NCBI RefSeq assembly: GCF_009177095.1
Contig: NZ_AP021861.1
Coordinates: 6,802,501-6,866,500, forward strand
Direction of reading: 5' to 3'
From: Lacipirellula parvula
Lineage (GTDB): Bacteria > Planctomycetota > Planctomycetia > Pirellulales > Lacipirellulaceae
DNA length: 64,000 bases
Part shown: positions 42,557-52,323 of the stretch, one piece after another
Layout: the number at the start of each line of letters is the position of its first letter
Position numbering within the stretch: the first letter of the stretch is position 1
The notes under the pieces: model-generated
Databases searched by the model: none
Seen by the model: only the letters and a program-made list of their open reading frames with translations
What the model was told of the DNA's origin: nothing
Translations under genes and position numbers: made by a program

Positions 42557-42968
42557 ATTCGCGCTGAACACCGGAGTTCAGCGCCGTATGTGGACAACCT
42601 GTTAGCAACCAGTCGTCAACGCCACGCAACTATTGCCGCACCAACATCTGCCTGACCGCACCCGACAAACGCCCTCAACCATCGACACGGGCCCAACACG
42701 CTACGAACACGAAAGCAACGAGTTATCCACCGCGACGACATCACCTTAAACCTTTACACACAAACAACTTAACGGCAGTACGCGAGACCTATCGACAGTA
42801 AACAGCCTCGCTATTCTTCTGTTACTAACTTTTGAAATACATAAGAAGCAAAAACCGCGAGCCGCGGGGTTCATCCCTGCGGTCTGTCTCAGATAGAAGT
42901 CGAACATCGTGGCGGGAACGCCATCCAATAGTTTGCGTTCCGCCAGTTACCCGAAGGTAAAAACCTCC
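42557..42968. other. oriC: Putative chromosomal replication origin (oriC)
   Basis: The 412-base gap between dnaA and dnaN. DnaA-box-like nonamers: TGTGGACAA at 42589-42597 (minus-strand TTGTCCACA, one change from TTATCCACA), TTATCCACC at 42723-42731 (one change), and TTTACACAC at 42753-42761 (weaker). A locally AT-rich stretch (about 42740-42855) follows the second and third and could be the unwinding element. No gene or terminator is seen. A GCCGCGGGG palindrome lies at 42855-42886. The dnaA-origin-dnaN-gyrB order is the classical one. Confidence 0.7.
42855..42886. repeat. GCCGCGGGG palindrome beside the putative origin
   Basis: CGCGAGCCGCGGGGTTCATC then CCTGCGGTCTG; one mismatch in the arm compared with 39755-39801. 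Confidence 0.75.
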
Positions 42969-44084
42969 ATGAAAATTTCCTGCGATCGCGAGCAACTCCT
43001 GCAAGCCTTCCAGACGGTCGCCGCCGTCGCTCCCAGCCGTAGCCCGAAACCGATCCTGCAGAACGTCAAACTCGACGTCACCCCGGACGGCGCCTCGCTC
43101 ACCGCCACCGACCTCGAAGTTGGCATCCGTCACGCTGTCGGCGGCGTCGACGTTCAGGCCCCCGGCTCGGTGGTGCTGCCGGTCACGCGGTTCGGATCGA
43201 TCCTACGCGAGTCGGCCGATCAAACCATTCACATCGAATCGGACGGCAACGGCGCCACGATCCGCGGCGAGCGAAGCCGCTTCCAACTCCCCGCCGAGAA
43301 CCCGGCCGAGTTCCCCCCCGTCGGCGGCTTTGAAGAGACGAGCTACTTCGAAGTCCCCGCTCGGCTCCTTCGCGAACTGATCCGCCGCACGGTCTTCGCC
43401 ACCGATAACGAAAGCAGCCGTTACGCCCTCGGCGGCGTGAAGCTGGAATTCGATACGGACATGGTCACCGCGATCGGCACCGACGGCCGCCGCCTCGCGA
43501 AAATGGTTGGCCCCGTCACGAAGCAAGGCGAACCCGCCGCGGTGCAGCAGAACACGATCGTGCCGACCCGCGCGATGCAACTGATCGAACGGGCGATCGC
43601 TCCGACCGATACTGAAGTGCAACTCGCCGTCCGCGGCAACGAGTTCATCGTCCACAGTCCGCGGGCGACGATCTCGGCTCGCTTGCTTGAAGGCCGCTTC
43701 CCCGAATGGCGGAAGGTCTTCCCTGAACGCGGCGTCGGCCAGCAGATCGAACTCGCCGCCGGCCCGACGCACGCCGCCGTTCGCCAAGCGGCGATCGTCA
43801 CGAGCGAAGAAAGCCGCGGCATCGATTTCACGTTCGGCGACGGTTCGCTGGTCCTCGCCGGCAAGGCGGCCGAAGTGGGCCAATCGCGCGTCGAACTCCC
43901 GATCGGCTACGACGGCCAGGAGATCACAATCACGCTCGACCCGCGATTCGTGATCGACTTCCTGAAGGTGCTCGACAGCGACAAGACATTCAGCATCGAG
44001 CTCAAGGACGGCGAAAGCGCCGCGGTCTGCAGCACGGAAGACGGCTACGGCTACGTGATCATGCCGCTGGCACGTGATCGTTAG
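42969..44084 (+). CDS. dnaN: DNA polymerase III beta sliding clamp
   Basis: 371 residues, standard length. MKISCDREQLLQAFQTVAAV, then LQNVKLDVTPDG, GSVVLPVTRFGSILRES, FPPVGGFEET, FATDNESSRYALGGVKLEF, GTDGRRLAKM, the third domain LLEGRFPEWRKVFPE, and the closing YVIMPLARDR, which matches the clamp's C-terminal (M/L)P(M/V)R(L) type end. The ring tethers polymerase III to DNA. The ATG at 42969 follows CCTCC; an upstream in-frame start falls in the origin region and was not used. The recF that usually follows dnaN is absent here; a DciA-like gene takes its place. Confidence 0.96.
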   Translation: MKISCDREQLLQAFQTVAAVAPSRSPKPILQNVKLDVTPDGASLTATDLEVGIRHAVGGVDVQAPGSVVLPVTRFGSILRESADQTIHIESDGNGATIRGERSRFQLPAENPAEFPPVGGFEETSYFEVPARLLRELIRRTVFATDNESSRYALGGVKLEFDTDMVTAIGTDGRRLAKMVGPVTKQGEPAAVQQNTIVPTRAMQLIERAIAPTDTEVQLAVRGNEFIVHSPRATISARLLEGRFPEWRKVFPERGVGQQIELAAGPTHAAVRQAAIVTSEESRGIDFTFGDGSLVLAGKAAEVGQSRVELPIGYDGQEITITLDPRFVIDFLKVLDSDKTFSIELKDGESAAVCSTEDGYGYVIMPLARDR

Positions 44085-44096
44085 TCCTTCAAAAGA

Positions 44097-44245
44097 CTTT
44101 CAACACAGAGAGCACAGAGTTCACAGAGGAAGAATTCAACTTCAGACCAAATCGCAGCGATCGATTTCAGCGAACGTTCTGAACCAGTTTGTTACCTGAC
44201 TAAACAACGTATTTCTCCGTGTCCTCTGTGCTCTCTGTGTTAAAC
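44097..44245. repeat. Inverted repeat of CACAGAGAGCACAGAG type
   Basis: Left arm 44097-44131 (AACACAGAGAGCACAGAG) and right arm 44213-44245 (CTCTGTGCTCTCTGTGTTAAAC). The next gene's first possible ATG (44219) lies in the right arm, so the true start is further on, at 44261. Confidence 0.8.
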
Positions 44246-44260
44246 GCATTGAAGTTTTTC

Positions 44261-44644
44261 ATGACCATCCCTCCGACAGAACCGCACCCCGACGATTGGA
44301 ACGACCTGACGCGTCGCGCTCAGTCGCACAAGCGTTGGTTCTACGGGAAGCAGCCGAAACCAGTCGCTGAGGTGATGTCGCAATTAATCCAGCGTCGCGG
44401 CTACGCCCAGGTCCGCAACCTCGGCGAGTGGAACGACGCCTGGCTGGCCGCAGCCGGCGAAGCGTTCGCCGCGGTGACGGAAGTTGGCCAACTTCGCCGC
44501 GGCGTGTTAGAAGTCGTCGCCGCCAACTCGCTGGTGATGCAAGAACTCGGCTTCGAAAAAGAACGCATCCTCCAAGAACTAAAAGCCGCCCGCCCCGACG
44601 TCGGACTGAAGCAACTTCGCTTCCGCGTCGGCAAAATCGGGTAA
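44261..44644 (+). CDS. DciA-like protein (DUF721)
   Basis: 127 residues. The C-terminal part follows the DUF721 / DciA fold: WNDAWLAAAGEAFAAVTEVGQLRRGVLEVVAANSLVMQELGFEKERILQELKAARP and KQLRFRVGKIG at the end. DciA is the ancestral loader or operator of the replicative helicase DnaB in bacteria without DnaC/DnaI. Finding it between dnaN and gyrB supports that role. With DnaA here lacking domain I, which contacts helicase in other species, DciA may carry more of the loading function (inference). Confidence 0.8.
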   Translation: MTIPPTEPHPDDWNDLTRRAQSHKRWFYGKQPKPVAEVMSQLIQRRGYAQVRNLGEWNDAWLAAAGEAFAAVTEVGQLRRGVLEVVAANSLVMQELGFEKERILQELKAARPDVGLKQLRFRVGKIG

Positions 44645-44679
44645 CCCTGAATAAATCAAATCGTTTCAGAAAGAAGTTA

Positions 44680-44768
44680 TTTCACGCAAAGGCGCGAAGG
44701 CGCAAAGAAGAATCGCGGAATGTGATCTCTGCCTGTTTTCTTCGCGCCTTTGCGCCTTTGCGTGAGAT
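44680..44768. repeat. Inverted repeat of CGCAAAGGCGCGAAGG type
   Basis: Left arm 44680-44711 (TTTCACGCAAAGGCGCGAAG) and right arm 44737-44768 (CTTCGCGCCTTTGCGCC, TTTGCGTGA). It fills the space between the DciA-like gene and gyrB. Elements of this look are common in several bacterial groups. Confidence 0.82.
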
Positions 44769-44787
44769 AAATCAAAAGCAAAAGTAA

Positions 44788-47367
<2,580 letters not shown>

Positions 47368-47401
47368 TAGCGAACGAGCCGCCGGCGATTAGCATGTCGG
47401 T

Positions 47402-48022
47402 ATGTTCAATTTTCTGAAAATCGACGCTGCTTGCCGGAAGCTAGTCATGGCCGTGCTGTCATGCGTGTTTTGGGGAGCAAGCCATGCTAAGACGAGTTTC
47501 ACCACAGATTCTCCCAACTGCATTTCCGCCCAGTTAGTTCAAGGGCGTTTTGCCGTTGGGTTTGTCTCTCAGCGCGGAGATAGCAGTTTTTTCGTCACGA
47601 CTTCGAAGTACGATTCTTCTGAATCGTCTTGGTCGGAACGGAGAGACGGCCATTTCTGTGGATTCCCGGTGCCGCCATCGGGAATAGCGGTGGAGCCCAA
47701 AGGACTCAACGTGCATGCGAGCTCGCAGGGTCTTTCTTGGACCTGTCCGTATTGGCTCATGACAACGATCTGGAGCATCTCGCTGCTGAGATTGCGACGC
47801 AGCCTGCAATTCAATCTTCGCGAATTTTTGATCGTCATGCTCTGCCTCGCAGCCGCATTCTCGCTCGTCGAGTTGCGAATCGCACTGCCAATGGCGATCT
47901 TCTTGAACCTTGCCACGGCGTGGCTTCTCGTGCGAGGAGCCTACGCAGCTGTTCGAGGAAACGTCACATTGCGGCAGCCTTCGCCGAACTGCACGGAAGT
48001 TGTGGACAAAGACCATGTGTAA
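47402..48022 (+). CDS. Membrane protein of unknown function
   Basis: 206 residues. A signal-like start (VMAVLSCVFWGASHA) is followed by an exported part and then two membrane helices (about 138-185) within LQFNLREFLIVMLCLAAAFSLVELRIALPMAIFLNLATAW. The 'FNLREFLIVM' entry resembles the small membrane proteins common in planctomycetes that begin such a helix with FSLRTLLI. It starts 34 bases after gyrB and may be co-transcribed. Function unknown. Confidence 0.6.
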   Translation: MFNFLKIDAACRKLVMAVLSCVFWGASHAKTSFTTDSPNCISAQLVQGRFAVGFVSQRGDSSFFVTTSKYDSSESSWSERRDGHFCGFPVPPSGIAVEPKGLNVHASSQGLSWTCPYWLMTTIWSISLLRLRRSLQFNLREFLIVMLCLAAAFSLVELRIALPMAIFLNLATAWLLVRGAYAAVRGNVTLRQPSPNCTEVVDKDHV

Positions 48023-48075
48023 CTCATAGCCTTTGGATGTTGCCAGATTATGGTTTGGTAGAGCCCCAGACGCTT

Positions 48076-48104
48076 TTCCTTTCGCTTCCAGCTAGTGGTA
48101 TAAT
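48076..48104 (+). promoter_or_regulatory. Putative promoter of the PIN toxin-antitoxin pair
   Basis: TATAAT at 48099-48104, 34 bases before the antitoxin ATG. The only -35 candidate at 17 bases is TTCCTT (48076-48081), a poor match. Confidence 0.4.
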
Positions 48105-48137
48105 AAAATCAGCCACCCACGACCTGGATACCAAGCC

Positions 48138-48353
48138 ATGGAAACCATTCAAGGCATCTACGAAAACGGCGTTATCCGACCGCTTGAACCGCTCGCTCTA
48201 CCCGAGTCGACGCCGGTCAGCATCGTTGTGCCATCGCCGGATGAGAACGGTGAGCTTGGCTCAAACTCGGCAGAACTCTACGAAATACTCAGTCATTCTT
48301 ACGACACCGGCGATACAGATCTCGCGGCTCGTATTGATGAGCTGCACCCGTGA
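48138..48353 (+). CDS. AF2212-like (DUF104) antitoxin
   Basis: 71 residues. METIQGIYENGVIRPLEPLAL with a following beta hairpin (PVSIVVP) is the typical opening of DUF104/AF2212-like antitoxins, which bind and block PIN toxins and usually bind their own promoter. The stop codon overlaps the toxin start (GTGA), ensuring coupled translation. Confidence 0.85.
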   Translation: METIQGIYENGVIRPLEPLALPESTPVSIVVPSPDENGELGSNSAELYEILSHSYDTGDTDLAARIDELHP

Positions 48354-48751
48354 AGCCCATCTTTCTCGACTCTGTGGGGCTCGTGGCGCTCTGGCTCCAG
48401 GCAGACCAGTGGCACCAAGCTGCACGTGGCGTTTTCGGTCAGATGCTGGTGTCTCGTCGTCGTGTCGTGACGACTAGCTTGGTGCTTTGCGAGTGTGGCA
48501 ATGCAGTCGCTCGCAAACCGGCCCGACAAGACGTTATTCGACTTCGCAGTGATTTGTTAGCGAACAAAGGCTTAATTATTCCCACGCAAGATGATTGGGA
48601 TAAGGGCTGGCAGCAGTACGATCAAGGTCGTCCCGGCGATCCCGGCATCGTCGACTGCATTTCGTTCGCCATCATGCGCCGCCTCGGTCTGACCGAGGTC
48701 TTCACGAACGACCAACACTTCGCCGCGGCGGGATTCACGCCGCTCTTCTAG
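48350..48751 (+). CDS. PIN-domain toxin (VapC-like ribonuclease)
   Basis: 133 residues beginning with GTG that overlaps the antitoxin stop. PIN residues are in place: FLDSVGLVALW (first Asp), VTTSLVLCECGNAVAR (Glu), GIVDCISFAIMRRLG (Asp) and VFTNDQHFAAAGFTPLF (closing Asp). Such toxins are Mg-dependent RNases that cut tRNA or rRNA. With the upstream DUF104 antitoxin this is a type II module, in the chromosome core beside gyrB rather than in an obvious island. Confidence 0.88.
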   Translation: MKPIFLDSVGLVALWLQADQWHQAARGVFGQMLVSRRRVVTTSLVLCECGNAVARKPARQDVIRLRSDLLANKGLIIPTQDDWDKGWQQYDQGRPGDPGIVDCISFAIMRRLGLTEVFTNDQHFAAAGFTPLF

Positions 48752-48808
48752 CGTGTAGCAGGCGCACTCCGTGTACGCGACGCAAATCACCGAGTGGCTT
48801 GGTCAGCG

Positions 48809-49531
48809 TCAAGCACCCCGCCTACGCCAGCGAAGCTTGCCGATGCACCCAATGGCGAGCGACAGTGCGAGGAGCACAACTGATTGCGGCTCTGGAACTT
48901 CTTCCACAGTGATACGAAAGCTCATGTCCACCCGCGTGTTCACCGGTGGCGGCGTAGGAGCGTTCACCATCGTCGTCCATTTGTATGGCGCTGTTCCATA
49001 TCGCTTGGGAGAGTAAAGGTAGAAATCCCCGCCCGGATGGGGATTCTGCGTGCCTCCATACCACAGGTAATCGAATCGTCGATCCGAAAAGGATTGATCT
49101 TCGCCCGTTTGCTCGCTGATGAGAACGATAGCCAGGACATCGCCGACAGAGACTAAAATGTTCCATGGACTCGCATCGAACGCGGGATGCGGTTTGTCGT
49201 TGACGCCATATTGGTCGAGCTCTGTCCACTTGAATGAATGGGTGGCAAGAACTTGGTCGATAACGGGAACTCCCAATGCATCCGTCCGAACGATCTTCAT
49301 GTGGAGATCGTCGATTGGCGGCTTGGAGTCAGCATAGCCAGTTAAGATGACGTCGACGCTCACCTGCGCAAGCTTTCCCGCATTGCGAATGGTGAAGGTT
49401 TGCGCCATGTAATCGCCGGGATAGTCCAGAGCGTAGTTCCAGCTGTGAGCTTGATGTGCCTGGTCGACGATTGTTGCGGCGACGCCTTGCGAAGCAAGCG
49501 TCGTGAGAATTAGCGCCAGTAGAAAACGCAT
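48809..49531 (-). CDS. Secreted PEP-CTERM protein
   Basis: 240 residues with a signal peptide (MRFLLALILTTLASQGVAA) and a C-terminal PEP-CTERM sorting signal (VPEPQSVVLLALSLAIGCIG, then LRWRRR). The body is beta-rich (MAQTFTIRNAGKLAQVSVDVIL, DLHMKIVRTD) without a known catalytic motif; it could be a matrix or surface protein. Such proteins are sorted by exosortase. Upstream is a palindrome (49583-49600). Confidence 0.8.
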   Translation of the reverse strand: MRFLLALILTTLASQGVAATIVDQAHQAHSWNYALDYPGDYMAQTFTIRNAGKLAQVSVDVILTGYADSKPPIDDLHMKIVRTDALGVPVIDQVLATHSFKWTELDQYGVNDKPHPAFDASPWNILVSVGDVLAIVLISEQTGEDQSFSDRRFDYLWYGGTQNPHPGGDFYLYSPKRYGTAPYKWTTMVNAPTPPPVNTRVDMSFRITVEEVPEPQSVVLLALSLAIGCIGKLRWRRRGA

Positions 49532-49582
49532 CTAGAGAATTACCCAGTAGGATATCGATTGACTGACGGAAGGTAGGCGATC

Positions 49583-49600
49583 CTACCCCCCGAGGGGTGG
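49583..49600. promoter_or_regulatory. Palindrome upstream of the PEP-CTERM gene
   Basis: CTACCCCCCGAGGGGTGG (minus strand CCACCCCTCGGGGGGTAG), 52 bases ahead of the start codon. It may be an operator or a leader hairpin. Confidence 0.4.
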
Positions 49601-49662
49601 CATATTCAAGACAAGTTTGCAGTATCAATTACCGGCTCAGGAGTGGCCGACTCTCGCGGTGA

Positions 49663-51312
49663 CTAGGGTCGTCCAGTCCGCCCCGCCAGCGTAGCCACCA
49701 CCGCCGCTAGCTCGTTCGCATCCACCGGCTTCGCCAAATGCGCCTGGTACCCCGCCAGCAGCGCCTTCGTCCGGTCCTCGCTCCGCGCGAACGCCGTCAA
49801 CGCCACTGCCGGCGTACGGCCCCCTTGCTCGTCGCTCAGGCTGCGAACCTTTCGCATGAACTGATAGCCGTCGGTCCCCGGCATGCCGACGTCGCTCACG
49901 ATCACGTCAGGTTTCACACGTGCGACGAGCGCTAATGCCTCGTCCGCGGATCCCGCCGTGTACACGTCGACGCCATGCTGGCCCAGCATCCGCTCGACCA
50001 AAGCGCGGGCATCCGCCTCGTCGTCGACAATGACGACCTTCAGGTCAGAGATTGGCAGCCGCGGGATGCTCAATAGCCCGTCGCCAGCGGCGGCGGGATG
50101 AACGCGATCGCCGTCCTCCTCCGCAACGTCAGGCACGGCAATCTGCACCGGCAAGCAAACTAAAAACGTGCTCCCCTGCCCCGCCCCAGCACTTCGCGCG
50201 ACCACCGAGCCTCCATGCATCTCAACGAAATGTTTCACAAGCGACAAACCGAGCCCCAGCCCGCCGTGTCGCCGCTGCGTGCTCGTGTCCCCCTGCCGAA
50301 ATCGATCGAACACGAACGGCAGCAGCTCCGCCGGCATCCCCTGCCCCGTGTCGGCGACCCGTACCTCGACGTGCGAGTTCACCCGCTCGAGCGACACTTG
50401 CACCTTTCCATGCTTGGGCGTGAACTTGATCGCGTTCGACAGCAAGTTCCAAAACACCTGCTCCAGCCGGCTCGGATCGCCGAGCACCTGCCCGGCCCGC
50501 GGATCAAGCACCACCTGCAAGTCGATCTCTCGTGCCGCCGCCGCGGGAGTGACGGCGCTCACCGCCGCGCGAATCGAATCGCACAGATCGATCGACTGCA
50601 CGTCGAGCCGCATCTTGCCGGTGATGACGCGACTCATGTCGAGCAAATCTTCGATGATTTGCACCTGAGCGCGGCCATTCCGTTCGATCACCGTCGCCGC
50701 GTTGGTCACTTCGTCCGGACTGCGAGGATTCATCAGCAGCAACTGAGCGTATCCCATCATCGCGTTGAGCGGCGTCCGCAACTCATGCGAGACGAGCGAT
50801 AAAAACTCGTCCTTCATGCGGTTCGCCTTCTCTGCTTCGCTCCGCGCGTGCCGTTCGCTTTCCAGCAGCCGCTCGCGCTCTTCCTCGGCTAGCTTCCGCT
50901 CGGCAATCTCGTGAGCCAGTTGCTCGTTCAACTTCGCCATCCCTGGAAAGTGGAGCACGCCAGGCGTGATCTGGATGAGTGCGAACACCGTTCCCCACGA
51001 GACGACCGCCGTCGCAAATTTCACCAACCCCGCCAACCGATAGACCGGCTGCCAAAAGATGATCGCATCGATGAGGTGCGTCGTCCCGCAAGCGAAAATA
51101 AAGGCCACGAACAACCACAAGATCCGCGGAAACGGCACGTCCTTTCGCCGCAAAATGAAAAATGCCAGCACGCACGGAATCGCGGTGTAAGCGCCCCAGA
51201 TCGCGATGTCGGAGAGAATGTGAAGCCAACCGAGCTCGTCGCTCCAGACGCCGCACTTCCACCGCGGCGGAAAGCCGGTGGTATCAAACGCCCCGGTCAG
51301 AATCTCGAACAT
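49663..51312 (-). CDS. Hybrid histidine kinase with ethylene-receptor-like membrane sensor
   Basis: 549 residues. Three membrane helices (about 30-115) match the ETR1 ethylene-binding domain: LSDIAIWGAYTAIPCVLAFF (Asp35, Tyr42, Pro46) and FACGTTHLIDAIIFWQPVYR (Cys75, His79). In ETR1 the corresponding essential residues are Asp25, Tyr32, Pro36, Cys65 and His69, and the spacing is identical. After a coiled linker come HisKA (His176 in LVSHELRTPLNAM), HATPase with ADTGQGMPAELLPFVFDRF and HGGLGLGLSLV, and a receiver with VKPDVIVSDVGMPGTDG. It may sense ethylene via Cu(I) or a related small ligand. No output regulator gene is adjacent. Confidence 0.85.
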   Translation of the reverse strand: MFEILTGAFDTTGFPPRWKCGVWSDELGWLHILSDIAIWGAYTAIPCVLAFFILRRKDVPFPRILWLFVAFIFACGTTHLIDAIIFWQPVYRLAGLVKFATAVVSWGTVFALIQITPGVLHFPGMAKLNEQLAHEIAERKLAEEERERLLESERHARSEAEKANRMKDEFLSLVSHELRTPLNAMMGYAQLLLMNPRSPDEVTNAATVIERNGRAQVQIIEDLLDMSRVITGKMRLDVQSIDLCDSIRAAVSAVTPAAAAREIDLQVVLDPRAGQVLGDPSRLEQVFWNLLSNAIKFTPKHGKVQVSLERVNSHVEVRVADTGQGMPAELLPFVFDRFRQGDTSTQRRHGGLGLGLSLVKHFVEMHGGSVVARSAGAGQGSTFLVCLPVQIAVPDVAEEDGDRVHPAAAGDGLLSIPRLPISDLKVVIVDDEADARALVERMLGQHGVDVYTAGSADEALALVARVKPDVIVSDVGMPGTDGYQFMRKVRSLSDEQGGRTPAVALTAFARSEDRTKALLAGYQAHLAKPVDANELAAVVATLAGRTGRP

Positions 51313-51575
51313 GAGAAGCCCCGCGTCGTGCCTGCGAAGGTGATTGCCGAGCGAGAGCGACCGCGCGGCGTCGCCTCATGATATCGGCCGAACCAAGCGT
51401 CGGCGACGGAGAGCGGGCGAGCCGAATGCAAGCCTGCCATTTCTGCCATCTGCGCATCGGCCGGCAAATCGCTAACAATTACAGACGTGCGGATCGGGGA
51501 TCGCGATGCGCGCCGAGTAGTTGCACCACCGTTGGGTTCGTATCCCGTGCCCGAAGAGAATTTTCTTAATGAGGT

Positions 51576-51670
51576 TCCCTCCCCTTGAGGGGGAGGGTTA
51601 GGGAGGGGTGGTTGAAGCGGGTACCAACTACGCCCCCCTCCCCAGCCCTCCCCTCCAGGGGGAGGGAGCC
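51576..51670. repeat. Inverted repeat, CTCCCCTTGAGGGGAG family, copy 2
   Basis: The same element as at 13610-13703 in the opposite orientation, with GGTACCA in its centre. Confidence 0.8.
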
Positions 51671-51709
51671 AGAACATCTAGTACCAACGGCCACGCTCGC
51701 CATTCTGTC

Positions 51710-51846
51710 GCGACAAAATAGACGAGACGACAAAATGCCAACCATCGAAACCAACGCAAACCCCCGAGAAAACGGCTCTCGAAACGGCCTCACCGTGTCA
51801 CCATTGCCTTTTTGTCGCCAAAAATCGCACGACGCGACAAAATGCC
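51710..51846. promoter_or_regulatory. Cluster of CGACAAAAT motifs upstream of the helicase promoter
   Basis: CGACAAAAT occurs at 51711-51719, 51728-51736 and 51835-51843; TTTTGTCG in reverse lies near 51809-51816. It could be a set of protein-binding sites or the remains of a repeat. The rest of 51313-51575 and 51847-51932 shows nothing supported. Confidence 0.35.
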
Positions 51847-51932
51847 GCCAACGCTACCCGATAATCAACGTAACTACAATCATTAAAAAGACTTACGGAG
51901 CGGACGACTCGCAGTCCCGCTCCCACCCGGCA

Positions 51933-51960
51933 TTGACTTCCCCCTCCACAGTGGTATTCT
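51933..51960 (+). promoter_or_regulatory. Sigma-70 type promoter for the DEAD-box helicase
   Basis: TTGACT (51933-51938), 16 bases, TATTCT (51955-51960). It predicts transcription from about 51967. Confidence 0.55.
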
Positions 51961-51966
51961 TGTCTC

Positions 51967-52323
51967 CGTACCTCAGGTGCGAGACCGGCCACCAGCCTCC
52001 TTTTGGCGTCGCCGGATCATTCGATTTCGTTGTCGCGGTCCAGCGGCGAGTTCTTTCCCCTCCGGAAAGCCCCTTCGCCAGCGGATTCCTGCCTTCGACC
52101 ACGACTGATTTTCTTGCCCCTCGTGGCAATTGCGTGCACCACGCGGACTTCGTCGTTCCACGACGTCGTCGAATATCAGTCTCTCACCAGACCGATTCTC
52201 GTGTTCCCCGCACGTTAGCAATCAACCGTCGCGGCCCTCGTTCTTTCACGAGTGCGGCCGCGGTATCCAGTCAAGCTCTGCGCTCAATGTGCGCGGGGTC
52301 AACGCTCGCATCCGCGGGCAGAA
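51967..52323 (+). promoter_or_regulatory. Long 5' leader of the DEAD-box helicase mRNA
   Basis: About 357 bases from the predicted start to the first codon, with no supported gene. Long structured leaders are known for cold-induced or self-regulated RNA helicase genes; this is inference here. Confidence 0.4.

Noticed and set aside
44219-44260. Earlier start for the DciA-like gene
   Set aside because: The codons lie within the CACAGAG inverted repeat, and a Met fitting the family is at 44261.
51585-52251. Frame of 252 codons upstream of the helicase
   Set aside because: It starts in an inverted repeat, crosses a promoter and has no protein-like pattern.
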